A stretch of DNA of 64,000 nucleotides from Curtobacterium sp. VKM Ac-2865 (GCF_015350905.1 NZ_JADKRZ010000003.1:248001-312000); one strand, 5' to 3'. Shown: positions 27,727 to 36,899, numbered from the stretch's first letter. The notes: generated by a model not told the origin, from the sequence alone. A program made the numbers and translations.

Positions 27727-28054
27727 CGCGTCATCATGACACGGGCCTCCGACCGTTCTCCGTCGTCGCGTGCGACAATGACAGTCGTCGCACGGCCGAT
27801 CCGTGTGACGACGAGAGCTTTCCGGGCGACAGCCCGGACGAACAAGGCACGGTGACAGCGTGCCGTGACCGGACGACGCGTCACTTCCGACGCCGGACCG
27901 GGTGGGGCCGGGTGCTCCGCTCGGGCGGACACGAGATGTCGACGCCGGACGGTCACTGACCAGCGAGTGCGGGTGGCGTGGCCGCCGCCCGCCACAACCA
28001 CAGAGTTCCCGCCACCCGACAGGGCCAGCGCGGGGTCGAGGAGTGCACCAGTCC
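27727..28054 (+). promoter_or_regulatory. long structured leader of the RNase E/G gene
   Basis: A 328-base region without a convincing gene. It contains the hairpins TCCGGGC-gaca-GCCCGGA (27821-27838), GGCACG/CGTGCC (27846-27864), and GGGTGGCG/CGCCACCC (27971-27978 with 28010-28017), the last ending 20 bases before the Shine-Dalgarno. The promoter is not clear. RNase E mRNAs in other bacteria are autoregulated through structured leaders, so a similar role is plausible but not shown. Confidence 0.5.
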
Positions 28055-31000
28055 ATGGTGGAGCAGAGCGAACACAACGCGAACGACAACAACGACGACG
28101 CCGCACCGAAGCGACGGGGCCGCCTGTTCGGCGGACGCCGCGCCCGGTCGGGGCAGCAGACCGCCGGGGGTGTGCCGACGTCGACCGACGCGGTCGAGAC
28201 CTCCGAGGCCTCCGAGGCCTCTGCGCCGGAGACGACCGGACCGGTCCTGACCGACTCGGTCTCCGTGCAGGTCGACGTCCAGACCGGCGCGACCGCGGTC
28301 GCCCACGACGTCAGCACCCTCACCGGTGACCTGCCGGTCGTCGACGCCGACGCGGTCGCCTCCCAGGCGGCCGACGCCGAGGTCGCCGCGGTGGCCGAGG
28401 CAGCTGGTGCTGACGACGCGCCCGAGACCGCCGTGGCCGACGCCGCGGTGCTGGCGGACGATCTGGCGACGCCGCCCGAGCAGGCCAGCACTGCGCCGAC
28501 CGACACCGCGCAGACCGACACTGCGACGACGACGGCGTCCACTGCCGCCACCGCCCGCAACGCGCTCCGCTGGTCCGACGAGGACGGCGACACCGAGGCC
28601 GACGACGAGACGCCGACGGACTCCCACTCGGACGCCCCGGCGACCGACGAGACCGCCGAGCCCGCGACCCCCGCGGTCGAGGCCCCGAAGGCGACGTCCA
28701 CCCTCAGCCTGATCTTCCACGCCCCGGTCCTGCCGGAGCTCCCCGTCCGTGGCGCCCGGTCCGACCGTGACGACCGCTGGGACGAGGACGACGACCAGGA
28801 GTCCGGCGGCAGCCGTCGTCGCACCCGTCGTCGTGGCAGCAGCGCCGACCGCGAACCCCGTGAGCCGCGCGACCACCAGGAACCCCGCCGCCGCGAGGTC
28901 GAGTACATCACCGAGCCCCAGAAGGTGAAGGGCTCCACCCGTCTCGAGGCCAAGAAGCAGCGTCGCCGCGACGGCCGTGACGCCGGCCGCCGTCGCCAGG
29001 TCGTGACCGAGGACGAGTTCCTCGCCCGTCGCGAGAGCGTCGACCGCCAGATGATCGTCCGCTCCAGCGCGGAGACGATCGAGATCGGTGTCATCGAGGA
29101 CAACGTCCTCGCCGAGCACTACGTCACCAAGTCGCACAACGTGTCGCTCATCGGCAACGTGTACCTCGGCAAGGTGCAGAACGTCCTCCCCTCGATGGAG
29201 GCCGCCTTCGTCGACATCGGCCGCGGCCGCAACGCCGTGCTCTACGCCGGCGAGGTCGACTGGAACTCCGTCGAGACCGGCAACCACGGCCGCCGCATCG
29301 AGGCAGCGCTCAAGCCCGGCGACAAGGTCCTCGTGCAGGTCACCAAGGACCCGGTCGGCCACAAGGGCGCACGCCTGACCAGCCAGGTCTCGCTGCCGGG
29401 TCGCTACCTCGTCTACGTGCCGAACGGCTCGATGAACGGCATCTCGCGGAAGCTCCCGGACACCGAGCGCGCGCGCCTGAAGAAGATCCTCAAGGCGGTC
29501 CTGCCCGAGCACGCCGGCGTCATCGTGCGCACCGCGGCCGAGGGTGCCACGGAGGAGCAGCTGACGCGCGACGTCCAGCGCCTCACCGCGCAGTGGGAGG
29601 CCATCCAGAAGAAGGTCGCGAACGGCCAGGCGCCGATCATGCTCCACTCGGAGCCCGACCTGCTCGTGAAGATCGTCCGCGACGTCTTCAACGAGGACTT
29701 CACCAAGCTCATCATCGACGGCGACGCCGCGCGCGAGACCATCGACGAGTACCTCACCGCCGTGGCCCCCGACCTGAAGGACCGCGTCGAGCTGTACGAC
29801 GGCCCGGACTCCTTCGAGGAACACCGGCTCAACGAGCAGATCGAGAAGGCGCTCGACCGCAAGGTCTGGCTGCCCTCCGGTGGCTCGCTCGTCATCGACC
29901 GCACCGAGGCCATGACGGTGGTCGACGTCAACACGGGCAAGTTCGTCGGCTCCGGGGGCAACCTCGAGGAGACCGTCACGAAGAACAACCTCGAGGCCGC
30001 CGAGGAGATCGTCCGCCAGCTCCGGCTGCGCGACATCGGCGGGATCATCGTCGTCGACTTCATCGACATGGTGCTCGAGTCCAACCGCGACCTCGTCCTG
30101 CGTCGCCTCGTCGAGTGCCTCAGCCGCGACCGCACGAAGCACCAGGTCGCCGAGGTCACCTCGCTCGGCCTCGTGCAGATGACCCGCAAGAAGATCGGCG
30201 TCGGCCTCCGCGAGTCCCTCGACGAGGTCAACGCCAAGGTCAACGACAACAACGCCGACCCGGGTCCGTCCAAGGGGCGCCGCAAGGGTCGTGGCAACGG
30301 TTCCGACAGCGGGTCCTCGGCCGGCGGCAGCTCGAACGGGCAGCGCGGCAACGGCAACGGCAACGGCAACGGCGGCGAGCACAAGTCGTCGCAGGCGCAC
30401 CAGATCACGGACGACGTGAAGCACGCGCTGTCCCGGATCGCCGCGTCGACCATCGTCCACGAGGAACCGGCCACATCGCCGAGCGTCCCCGCGGCCACGA
30501 CGACGCCGGCTCCGGCAGCCACGCAGGCCACCGACGCCCCCGAGACGCCGACCGAGGGCGGTCCCAAGCGCCGCCGTCGTCGCGGTGGTCGTGCCAGCTC
30601 CGAGCAGAGTGCCCCGGCCTCGACCGACGCCGTGCTGACGCTGCCGGCTCCGGCCGCTGCCACCGCCGCGCCTGCCGTCGCTCCCACCGAGCGCACCGCC
30701 GAGCCGACCGAGGCCCCGGCCGCCACCGCGCCGGGAGCACCGGCCCCCGTCAGCACGCAGGCCTCGACGGCCCCGGAGCAGCCGGCCCAGCCTGCCACGC
30801 CGCCGGCTCGTCGTCGGGCGTCCTCGTCCGCCACGGTCACCCCGGCGGACACGACGGTCGCCATCCTCGACATCCCCGTCGCGGTGACGAAGCGCGAGCC
30901 CCGCAAGGCCCCGGACGCGGACTCGCTCCTCGACTCGGTCCTGCAGGCGCTCCCGGAGCCGAAGCAGCCCGGTCAGGGCCGTTCCCGGTCGCGTCGTGTC

Positions 31001-31078
31001 TCGTCGGGCAGCATCAGCGCTCCGGCGACGACCGACGGGGACGCCTCCGACGACGGCACCGTGATCCTGGGGAGCTGA
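28055..31078 (+). CDS. rne: ribonuclease E/G family endoribonuclease
   Basis: Single-strand-specific endoribonuclease of RNA processing and decay, about 1007 aa. The catalytic core (roughly 330-740) begins with an S1-like domain (NVYLGKVQNVLPSMEAAFVD). The Mg-binding aspartates are in TVVDVNTGKF and GIIVVDFIDM. It is flanked by disordered arms, as in actinobacterial RNase E: an acidic Ala/Thr-rich N-terminal arm with an Arg-rich part, and a C-terminal arm with NGNGNGNGG and Ala/Pro/Thr stretches. The zinc-link CPxC motif of E. coli RNase E is not seen after the core. ATG 28055 is chosen for its GAGGAG; a GTG at 28043 is possible. Confidence 0.93.
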   Translation: MVEQSEHNANDNNDDAAPKRRGRLFGGRRARSGQQTAGGVPTSTDAVETSEASEASAPETTGPVLTDSVSVQVDVQTGATAVAHDVSTLTGDLPVVDADAVASQAADAEVAAVAEAAGADDAPETAVADAAVLADDLATPPEQASTAPTDTAQTDTATTTASTAATARNALRWSDEDGDTEADDETPTDSHSDAPATDETAEPATPAVEAPKATSTLSLIFHAPVLPELPVRGARSDRDDRWDEDDDQESGGSRRRTRRRGSSADREPREPRDHQEPRRREVEYITEPQKVKGSTRLEAKKQRRRDGRDAGRRRQVVTEDEFLARRESVDRQMIVRSSAETIEIGVIEDNVLAEHYVTKSHNVSLIGNVYLGKVQNVLPSMEAAFVDIGRGRNAVLYAGEVDWNSVETGNHGRRIEAALKPGDKVLVQVTKDPVGHKGARLTSQVSLPGRYLVYVPNGSMNGISRKLPDTERARLKKILKAVLPEHAGVIVRTAAEGATEEQLTRDVQRLTAQWEAIQKKVANGQAPIMLHSEPDLLVKIVRDVFNEDFTKLIIDGDAARETIDEYLTAVAPDLKDRVELYDGPDSFEEHRLNEQIEKALDRKVWLPSGGSLVIDRTEAMTVVDVNTGKFVGSGGNLEETVTKNNLEAAEEIVRQLRLRDIGGIIVVDFIDMVLESNRDLVLRRLVECLSRDRTKHQVAEVTSLGLVQMTRKKIGVGLRESLDEVNAKVNDNNADPGPSKGRRKGRGNGSDSGSSAGGSSNGQRGNGNGNGNGGEHKSSQAHQITDDVKHALSRIAASTIVHEEPATSPSVPAATTTPAPAATQATDAPETPTEGGPKRRRRRGGRASSEQSAPASTDAVLTLPAPAAATAAPAVAPTERTAEPTEAPAATAPGAPAPVSTQASTAPEQPAQPATPPARRRASSSATVTPADTTVAILDIPVAVTKREPRKAPDADSLLDSVLQALPEPKQPGQGRSRSRRVSSGSISAPATTDGDASDDGTVILGS

Positions 31079-31080
31079 GG

Positions 31081-31905
31081 GTGGCAAACCCGGAGCACCG
31101 CCCGCAGCCGGACGACCGCGGGTACTACGGCGCCGGGTGGCAGCCGGCGCAGCCGCAGCCGCAGCAGTACGCCCAACAGCAGCAGCATCAGCAGCAGCAC
31201 GGCGGCGGTCCGGCTGGTGGGGGTCCGGCCGGTGGCGGGTACCTCCCGCCCCGGCCTCCCCGGCCTGCGGGGGACCCGACCAGGGCCTTCGCACCCGGTG
31301 CCTCCGGCGCTGCGGTCGCCGGCGCCGCCATCGCGGTCGTCGGGGTGCTCGCGGTGCAGGCCCTGTCCGGCCTCCTCGGCATGATCGGCACGAGCCTGTA
31401 CGTCGGCCCGTTCGGCGCCTACGGCGGCCACAGCGTCGTGCTCAGCTTCGCCACGGCCGTGTTCCTGACGCCGTTCCCGTTCTACGCCGGCGCCTTCCTG
31501 GCGCTCGCGTTCCTGACGCCGATCACGCGGCGCAGTCCGCTCCCCGTCGTCCTGCTCCGCGCAGTCCTCGGCGGCGCGGCCGGCACCCTGGCCCTGGCGC
31601 TCGTCGGGGTCGTCACCGGGGCGTACGGAGCCGTCGACGCCGGGCCCAGGCGCCTGCTCACGGACGTCCTGACGTCACCGCTGCAGCGCGGGGTCCCGCT
31701 GACCGCGATGCTCCTGGCCGCCGCCACGGTCGCCTGGCTCTGGCTCGGCCGTCCCCGAGGCCGCGCCGGCCGCCAGACGTCCGGCACCCCCGGCACGGTG
31801 CGTCCGGCCGACGCGGTCCCGCCGGCGACCGTCCAGCCCCAGCAGCAGCCGCAGCAGCAGTGGGCGCCCCCGCAGCAGCAGTGGGGACCGCCGCCGGGTC
31901 GCTGA
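31081..31905 (+). CDS. Gln/Pro-rich membrane protein of unknown function
   Basis: A 274-aa protein starting 2 bases after the RNase E/G stop, with GGGGAG as Shine-Dalgarno. The N-terminal 60 residues are Gln/Gly/Pro-rich (QPQPQQYAQQQQHQQQHGGG) and the C-terminal 35 are again Gln-rich (QPQQQPQQQWAPPQQQWG). Between them lie four or five helices (AAVAGAAIAVVGVLAVQALSG, VLSFATAVFLTPFPFYAGAF and others). I do not recognise the family. Tight linkage to rne suggests a co-expressed membrane protein; a link to membrane placement of RNase E is speculation. Confidence 0.75.
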   Translation: MANPEHRPQPDDRGYYGAGWQPAQPQPQQYAQQQQHQQQHGGGPAGGGPAGGGYLPPRPPRPAGDPTRAFAPGASGAAVAGAAIAVVGVLAVQALSGLLGMIGTSLYVGPFGAYGGHSVVLSFATAVFLTPFPFYAGAFLALAFLTPITRRSPLPVVLLRAVLGGAAGTLALALVGVVTGAYGAVDAGPRRLLTDVLTSPLQRGVPLTAMLLAAATVAWLWLGRPRGRAGRQTSGTPGTVRPADAVPPATVQPQQQPQQQWAPPQQQWGPPPGR

Positions 31906-31935
31906 CCCGGCCGCCCTGGACAGGGCACCCACCGG

Positions 31936-31973
31936 ACTGGAGGCTCGTGGCGACCCCGCCACGGGCCTCCAGT
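31936..31973. terminator. terminator after the RNase E/G operon
   Basis: ACTGGAGGCTCGTGGCG pairs with 31957-31973 over 17 positions with one mismatch and a 4-base loop. Confidence 0.8.
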
Positions 31974-31989
31974 GCCGTCCTGGGGCGCC

Positions 31990-32262
31990 TCAGAAGCCGC
32001 GCTTGTCCCGCTGGGCGACCCGGAGACCGCTCCGGATCAGGCGGAGCACCAGCTCGCGCCCGGGCACCGGGGTCGCGCCGAGCGCGACCAGTTCGTCGTA
32101 CCGCGCCTGGGGCACGTCGTAGTGGTCGTGGTCGAACGCTCGGCGTGGCACACCGGCACGTGCTGCGAAGTCGTGGAGCTCCGCGTACGATAGGTCACTG
32201 ACGAGGTGCGACCACACGGTTTCGTGGGCGGGCCACGTCGGTGGGTCGATCAACACGGTCAC
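31990..32262 (-). CDS. DUF4031 domain protein
   Basis: A 90-aa soluble protein matching the DUF4031 family: [20 protein letters not shown], then [20 protein letters not shown] and a C-terminal [20 protein letters not shown]. Function unknown; the conserved Asp/His residues hint at a small metal- or nucleotide-binding fold, which is inference. The GTG start follows a TAGCAT -10 by 6 bases, so the mRNA is probably leaderless. The gene diverges from rplU. Confidence 0.85.
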   Translation of the reverse strand: MTVLIDPPTWPAHETVWSHLVSDLSYAELHDFAARAGVPRRAFDHDHYDVPQARYDELVALGATPVPGRELVLRLIRSGLRVAQRDKRGF

Positions 32263-32268
32263 GCGTCC

Positions 32269-32274
32269 ATGCTA
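32269..32274 (-). promoter_or_regulatory. -10 hexamer of the DUF4031 gene (leaderless)
   Basis: TAGCAT on the minus strand is followed by GGACGC and then the GTG at 32262. Confidence 0.5.
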
Positions 32275-32289
32275 GGTGCGTGTCGCCGT

Positions 32290-32319
32290 TTGACCGGACC
32301 CATGCCCATCGAGTACGCT
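32290..32319 (+). promoter_or_regulatory. rplU-rpmA promoter
   Basis: TTGACC (32290-32295), an 18-base spacer and TACGCT (32314-32319) form a sigma70-type promoter about 117 bases before rplU. The intervening leader can fold (CCACC/GGTGG and GTGTC/GACAC pairings near 32353-32397), which may reflect autogenous control by L21. Confidence 0.6.
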
Positions 32320-32436
32320 CGATCCCTGGTGTCAACGGGCCGTTCTGCCTGTGTCGCCGGCCACCGGTTCCGCTGGTGGTCGCGCAGGAACAGACACCCG
32401 AGACTTCCCTCAAGCAGAGTTAGTAAGGATTTCCAC

Positions 32437-32745
32437 GTGGTTTACGCAGTAGTGCGCGCCGGCGGCCGTCAGGAGAAGGTCGAGGTCGGCACGATCCTCA
32501 CCATCGATCGCAAGAAGGCCGATGACCAGGGCAACATCGAGCTCGCGCCCGTGCTCCTCGTGGACGGTGACACCATCACCTCCGCCGCGACCGACCTGGC
32601 GAAGGTGACCGTCACCGCCGAGGTGCTCGAGGACCTCCGCGGCAAGAAGGTCATCATCCAGAAGTTCAAGAACAAGACCGGTTACAAGAAGCGCCAGGGC
32701 TTCCGCGCGGACCTCACGCGCGTCAAGGTCACCAAGATCGCGTAA
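32437..32745 (+). CDS. rplU: 50S ribosomal protein L21
   Basis: Large-subunit ribosomal protein, 102 aa. It begins [17 protein letters not shown] and ends in the conserved [18 protein letters not shown] segment that binds 23S rRNA. The GTG start is preceded by TAAGGAT. It heads the rplU-rpmA-obgE-proB cluster, a standard arrangement. Confidence 0.97.
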   Translation: MVYAVVRAGGRQEKVEVGTILTIDRKKADDQGNIELAPVLLVDGDTITSAATDLAKVTVTAEVLEDLRGKKVIIQKFKNKTGYKKRQGFRADLTRVKVTKIA

Positions 32746-32759
32746 GGCGGGAGCAGACA

Positions 32760-33020
32760 ATGGCACACAAGAAGGGTGCGAGTTCCACTCGCAACGGTCG
32801 CGACTCGAACGCACAGCGCCTCGGCGTGAAGCGCTTCGGTGGCGAGGTCGTCAACGCCGGTGAGATCATCGTCCGCCAGCGTGGGACGCACTTCCACCCG
32901 GGCGCGAACGTCGGCCGGGGTGGCGACGACACGCTGTTCGCCCTGGCCGCTGGCTCGGTCGAGTTCGGCACCAAGGGTGGCCGCAAGGTCATCAACATCG
33001 TCGACGCCGTGAGCGTCTGA
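32760..33020 (+). CDS. rpmA: 50S ribosomal protein L27
   Basis: Large-subunit protein near the peptidyl-transferase centre, 86 aa. The N-terminus [16 protein letters not shown] starts directly with the mature form and lacks the cleavable extension found in Firmicutes. [20 protein letters not shown] is the family core. It starts 14 bases after rplU with GGGAG as Shine-Dalgarno. Confidence 0.97.
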   Translation: MAHKKGASSTRNGRDSNAQRLGVKRFGGEVVNAGEIIVRQRGTHFHPGANVGRGGDDTLFALAAGSVEFGTKGGRKVINIVDAVSV

Positions 33021-33036
33021 CGACACAGTTCTCTGG

Positions 33037-33067
33037 ATGAGGGGCGGGCCGTGTGCCTGCCCCTCAT
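33037..33067 (+). terminator. hairpin between rpmA and obgE
   Basis: ATGAGGGGC-GG pairs with CTGCCCCTCAT (33057-33067) with one mismatch; GTGTTT follows. It may partly end the ribosomal-protein transcript and reduce obgE expression. Confidence 0.6.
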
Positions 33068-33137
33068 TCGTGTTTCGACGGCCCCGGCCGTCACTGGCGG
33101 CTCCGGTCGCCTCTGGTCTACGGAGAGTGAACAACCG

Positions 33138-34655
33138 ATGGCGACGTTCGTCGACGACGTGATCCTGCACCTCAGCGCGGGGAACGGCGGCAACGGCTGC
33201 GTGTCCGTTCGTCGCGAGAAGTTCAAGCCCCTGGCCGGTCCGGACGGCGGCGACGGCGGCGACGGCGGGGACATCGTGCTCGTCGCGGACCCGCAGGTCA
33301 CCACGCTGCTCGGCTACCACCGCTCGCCGCACCGCTCCAGCCGCAACGGCCAGCCGGGCATGGGCGACATGCGCAGCGGCCTCAGCGGTGCCGTCCTCGA
33401 GCTCCCCGTGCCCGTCGGCACCGTGGTGTACGACGAGTCCGGCGAGGTGCTCGCGGACATGACCGAGCCGGGCATGCGCATCGTCGTGGCCCAGGGTGGT
33501 CAGGGCGGCCTCGGCAACGCCGCGCTCGCCTCGACGAAGCGCAAGGCCCCCGGGTTCGCGCTCCTCGGCACCGACGGCGAGGCCAGCGACGTCCGCCTCG
33601 AGCTCAAGACGATCGCCGACGTCGCCCTGGTCGGGTACCCGAGCGCCGGCAAGTCCTCGCTCATCGCCGCGGTCTCCGCCGCGAAGCCGAAGATCGCGGA
33701 CTACCCCTTCACCACCCTGACCCCGAACCTCGGCGTCGTCGAGTCCGGCGAGGTCCGCTTCACCGTCGCCGACGTCCCCGGGCTCATCGAGGGCGCGTCT
33801 GAGGGCAAGGGCCTCGGGCTCGAGTTCCTCCGTCACGTCGAGCGGTGCGAGGTCCTGCTGCACGTCATCGACTGCGCCACGCTCGACCCGGGCCGCGACC
33901 CGATCAGCGACCTCGACGTCCTGCTCCACGAACTCGAGCGCTACCCGGTCCCCGAGGGCCAGCTGCCCCTGCTCGAACGCCCGCAGCTCATCGCCCTGAA
34001 CAAGATCGACGTCCCGGACGCCGCCGAGCTGGCCGCGTTCGTGACCCCGGAGCTCGAGGCCCGCGGCTACCGCGTCTTCCCGATCTCCACCGCGTCGCAC
34101 CAGGGCCTCCGCGAGCTGAGCTTCGCCCTCGGCGGCATCGTCGAGCAGGCCCGTCTCGTCAAGGCGTCCGAGCCCGTCCCGGAGCGCATCGTCATCCGCC
34201 CCAAGGCCGTCGACGCCAAGGGCGGCTTCACCGTCCGCGCCGAGGGCGGCGAGGAGCACCGCTTCTACCGCGTCCGCGGGACGAAGCCGGAGCGCTGGGT
34301 GCAGCAGACCGACTTCACCAACGAAGAGGCCATCGGCTACCTGGCCGACCGGCTCGCCAAGCTCGGTGTCGAGGACGGCCTGTTCAAGGCCGGTGCCGTC
34401 GCGGGCTCGACCGTCGTCATCGGCGGCGACGGCGGGATGATCTTCGACTGGGAGCCGACCCTCACCTCGACCGCCGAGCTCATCACGAGCGCCCGCGGCA
34501 CCGACGCGCGACTCGACTCGAGCGGGCGCCAGACGAGCAACGAGCGTCGCCAGAACTACTACGAGCGGATGGACGCCAAGGCCGCCGCCCGTGCCGAGCT
34601 GGAGCAGGAGCGGAAGTCCGGCATGTGGGCCGACGACGAGGACGAGCAGGGCTGA
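33138..34655 (+). CDS. obgE: GTPase Obg/CgtA
   Basis: Ribosome-associated GTPase linked to 50S assembly and stress control, 505 aa. The Gly-rich Obg fold covers about 1-158 ([27 protein letters not shown]). The G domain has GYPSAGKSS (G1, about 167-175), DVPGLIEGA (G3) and NKID (G4). A C-terminal OCT domain follows ([20 protein letters not shown]), with an acidic tail ending ADDEDEQG, all as in actinobacterial Obg. The ATG at 33138 ([15 protein letters not shown]) matches the family start. Confidence 0.97.
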   Translation: MATFVDDVILHLSAGNGGNGCVSVRREKFKPLAGPDGGDGGDGGDIVLVADPQVTTLLGYHRSPHRSSRNGQPGMGDMRSGLSGAVLELPVPVGTVVYDESGEVLADMTEPGMRIVVAQGGQGGLGNAALASTKRKAPGFALLGTDGEASDVRLELKTIADVALVGYPSAGKSSLIAAVSAAKPKIADYPFTTLTPNLGVVESGEVRFTVADVPGLIEGASEGKGLGLEFLRHVERCEVLLHVIDCATLDPGRDPISDLDVLLHELERYPVPEGQLPLLERPQLIALNKIDVPDAAELAAFVTPELEARGYRVFPISTASHQGLRELSFALGGIVEQARLVKASEPVPERIVIRPKAVDAKGGFTVRAEGGEEHRFYRVRGTKPERWVQQTDFTNEEAIGYLADRLAKLGVEDGLFKAGAVAGSTVVIGGDGGMIFDWEPTLTSTAELITSARGTDARLDSSGRQTSNERRQNYYERMDAKAAARAELEQERKSGMWADDEDEQG

Positions 34656-34662
34656 CCGCCGC

Positions 34663-35472
34663 ATGACCGACACGACCGCCCTCGGCCCCGTGCGCCAGCG
34701 CGCCGATCTCCCGCGTGCCCGGCGGATCGTGGTCAAGGTCGGGTCGTCGTCGGTGTCGGGTGACGCCGCGGGCCAGATCGGCTCCCTCGTCGACGCCCTC
34801 GCCATCGCCCACGGGCGCGGCACCGAGGTCGTCCTGGTGTCGTCCGGGGCGATCGCGACGGGCTTCCCGTTCCTCGGGCTCGAAGGGCGTCCGGACGACC
34901 TCGCCACCCAGCAGGCAGCGGCGGCCACCGGGCAGAACGTGCTGATGTACAGGTACCAGCAGCAGCTCGACCGGCACGGCGTCGTGGCGGCGCAGATCCT
35001 GCTCACCGCCGGCGACCTGCAGAACCCGACGCACCGTGTCAACGCGCAGCGGGCGATCGACCGGCTGCTCGCCCTGCGGGTGCTGCCGATCGTCAACGAG
35101 AACGACACCGTCGCCACCCACGAGATCCGCTTCGGCGACAACGACCGGCTCGCAGCGCTGGTGGCGCGGCTCCTCGGGGCCGACGCCCTCGTGCTGCTCT
35201 CCGACGTCGAGGCCCTGTACACGAAGCCACCCGAGCAGCCGGGCGCCGAACGCATCGACGAGGTCCCGTTCGGGGACGAGCTCGCCGGTGTCACGTTCGG
35301 GTCGGTCGGCTCGGCCGGGGTCGGCACCGGGGGAGCGGGCACGAAGGTCGCGGCGGCACGACTCGCGGCCGAGGCGGGCACCGCGGTGCTCGTCACCGCG
35401 ACGTCCCTGGTCGACCGGGCCCTGGCGGGGGAGCACGTCGGCACCTGGTTCCACGCGGGGTCGCAGTCCTGA
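34663..35472 (+). CDS. proB: glutamate 5-kinase
   Basis: First step of proline synthesis: ATP-dependent phosphorylation of glutamate. 269 aa, made only of the amino-acid-kinase domain: VVKVGSSSVSG, LVSSGAIATGF, NENDTVATHEIRFGDNDRLA and GGAGTKVAAARLA. The C-terminal PUA domain of E. coli-type ProB (about 367 aa) is absent and the frame stops cleanly, so this is the short form. It starts 7 bases after obgE. proA follows after a 120-base gap filled by tandem repeats and has its own promoter. Confidence 0.95.
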   Translation: MTDTTALGPVRQRADLPRARRIVVKVGSSSVSGDAAGQIGSLVDALAIAHGRGTEVVLVSSGAIATGFPFLGLEGRPDDLATQQAAAATGQNVLMYRYQQQLDRHGVVAAQILLTAGDLQNPTHRVNAQRAIDRLLALRVLPIVNENDTVATHEIRFGDNDRLAALVARLLGADALVLLSDVEALYTKPPEQPGAERIDEVPFGDELAGVTFGSVGSAGVGTGGAGTKVAAARLAAEAGTAVLVTATSLVDRALAGEHVGTWFHAGSQS

Positions 35473-35481
35473 CGCTGCCGG

Positions 35482-35579
35482 GCTGCCGCCGTCACGCGGG
35501 CGGTGCCGGTCGCTGACTGCCGCCGTCACGTGGGTCGTGCCGGTCGCTGACTGCCGCCGTCACGCGGGTGGTGCCGGTC
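35482..35579 (+). repeat. 34-base tandem repeat array before proA
   Basis: Three consecutive units at 35482-35511 (30 bases, shortened), 35512-35545 and 35546-35579, each carrying CTGCCGCCGTCACG and GTGCCGGTC. The last unit abuts the TACAAT -10 of proA, so the unit supplies the -35 zone and spacer. The function is unknown; repeat number could alter spacing or bind a regulator. Confidence 0.85.
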
Positions 35580-35580
35580 C

Positions 35581-35586
35581 TACAAT
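35581..35586 (+). promoter_or_regulatory. -10 hexamer of proA (leaderless)
   Basis: TACAAT is near-consensus and lies exactly 6 bases before the proA ATG, with no Shine-Dalgarno in between. No good -35 is seen; the preceding tandem repeat occupies that position. Confidence 0.65.
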
Positions 35587-35592
35587 CGACCC

Positions 35593-36858
35593 ATGTCGCT
35601 GACCGCCCCCGCCCCGACCCTCACCGACAAGCTGGTGGCGGCCCGCGCCGCGGCCGGCGCCCTGGCGACCGCCACCACCGCCGTGAAGGACGCCGCGCTC
35701 CTGGCCGTCGCCCGGGCGGTCCGTGCGGCCACGGACGACATCGTGGCGGCGAACCACCTCGACCTCGTCGCGGGTGAGGACGGCGGACTCGCCGGGGGAC
35801 TCCTCGACCGGCTCCGACTCGACCCGGGCAGGATCGACGCACTCGCGACGGCCGTCGAACACGTCGTCGGGCTCACCGACCCCGTCGGCCAGTCCGTGCG
35901 CGGGTCGGTGCTGCCGAACGGCCTGCAGCTCAGTCAGGTCCGCGTGCCGTTCGGCGTCGTCGGCGCGATCTACGAGGCCCGTCCCAACGTGACGGTCGAC
36001 ATCGCCAGCCTGGCGCTCAAGAGCGGCAACGCCGTCGTCCTGCGCGGCGGATCGGCAGCGGAACGCACGAACGCGGTGCTCGTCGGGGTGCTGCAGGACG
36101 CGGTCGAGTCGGTCGGGCTCCCACGCGCGCTGGTCCAGACGATCGACGAGTTCGGCCGGGCGGGCGCGACCGAGCTGATGCGTGCCAGGGGGCTCGTCGA
36201 CGTGCTCATCCCGCGGGGCAGCGCGTCGCTCATCCAGACGGTGGTGACCGAGTCACAGGTCCCGGTGATCGAGACCGGCGCCGGCGTCGTGCACGTCTTC
36301 CTCGACGCGTCGGCGCCCCTGGAGCGGTCCGTCGACATCGTCCTGAACAGCAAGGTCCAGCGGCCGAGCGTCTGCAACGCGCTCGAGACCCTGCTCGTCC
36401 ACCAGGCCGCCGCCGAACGGCTCCTGCCGACCCTGGCGGACCGGCTCCGTGCCGCCGGGGTGACCCTCCGCGGCGACGACGCGACCCGGTCGATCGTGCC
36501 CGGCGTGCTCCGTGCGACCGACGTCGACTGGGCGACCGAGTCGATGGACCTCGACCTCTCGATCCGGGTGGTCCCGGACGTCGACGCCGCCATGGCGCAC
36601 ATCGCGCGGTGGTCCACGCACCACACCGAGTCGATCGTGACGAACGACGTCGACACCGCCGAGCGGTTCCTGCAGGCCGTCGACTCGGCCGTGGTGATGG
36701 TCAACGCGTCGACGCGGTTCACCGACGGCGGCGAGTTCGGCTTCGGCGCCGAGGTGGGCATCTCGACGCAGAAGCTGCACGCGCGCGGACCGATGGGGCT
36801 GCCCGAACTCACCAGCACGAAGTGGGTCGTGCGCGGACAGGGTCAGATCCGCGGCTAG
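35593..36858 (+). CDS. proA: glutamate-5-semialdehyde dehydrogenase (gamma-glutamyl phosphate reductase)
   Basis: NADPH-dependent second step of proline synthesis, 421 aa, usual length. Family markers are VPFGVVGAIYEARPNVTVDI, LKSGNAVVLRGGS and VQRPSVCNALETLLVH, whose Cys (about residue 261) is the catalytic nucleophile; GEFGFGAEVGISTQKLHARGP is near the C-terminus. Its ATG follows TACAAT by 6 bases, which suggests leaderless translation. Its TAG stop is part of a TAGACT hexamer that may serve the next gene. Confidence 0.97.
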   Translation: MSLTAPAPTLTDKLVAARAAAGALATATTAVKDAALLAVARAVRAATDDIVAANHLDLVAGEDGGLAGGLLDRLRLDPGRIDALATAVEHVVGLTDPVGQSVRGSVLPNGLQLSQVRVPFGVVGAIYEARPNVTVDIASLALKSGNAVVLRGGSAAERTNAVLVGVLQDAVESVGLPRALVQTIDEFGRAGATELMRARGLVDVLIPRGSASLIQTVVTESQVPVIETGAGVVHVFLDASAPLERSVDIVLNSKVQRPSVCNALETLLVHQAAAERLLPTLADRLRAAGVTLRGDDATRSIVPGVLRATDVDWATESMDLDLSIRVVPDVDAAMAHIARWSTHHTESIVTNDVDTAERFLQAVDSAVVMVNASTRFTDGGEFGFGAEVGISTQKLHARGPMGLPELTSTKWVVRGQGQIRG

Positions 36859-36861
36859 ACT
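36856..36861 (+). promoter_or_regulatory. possible -10 overlapping the proA stop
   Basis: TAGACT contains the proA TAG stop and lies 38 bases upstream of the small membrane protein gene at 36900. Confidence 0.4.
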
Positions 36862-36899
36862 GGCCCACAGTCTTCCTCGACCGATCGGAGCACCGCACC

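Noticed and set aside
27953..31294. A 1113-codon open frame on the minus strand opposite the RNase E/G gene
   Set aside because: It is an Arg/Gly/Val-rich mirror of the real gene caused by very high GC at third positions; no family motif and no start signal. The same applies to the long antisense frames at 7183-9906, 44644-48090 and 58631-62257.
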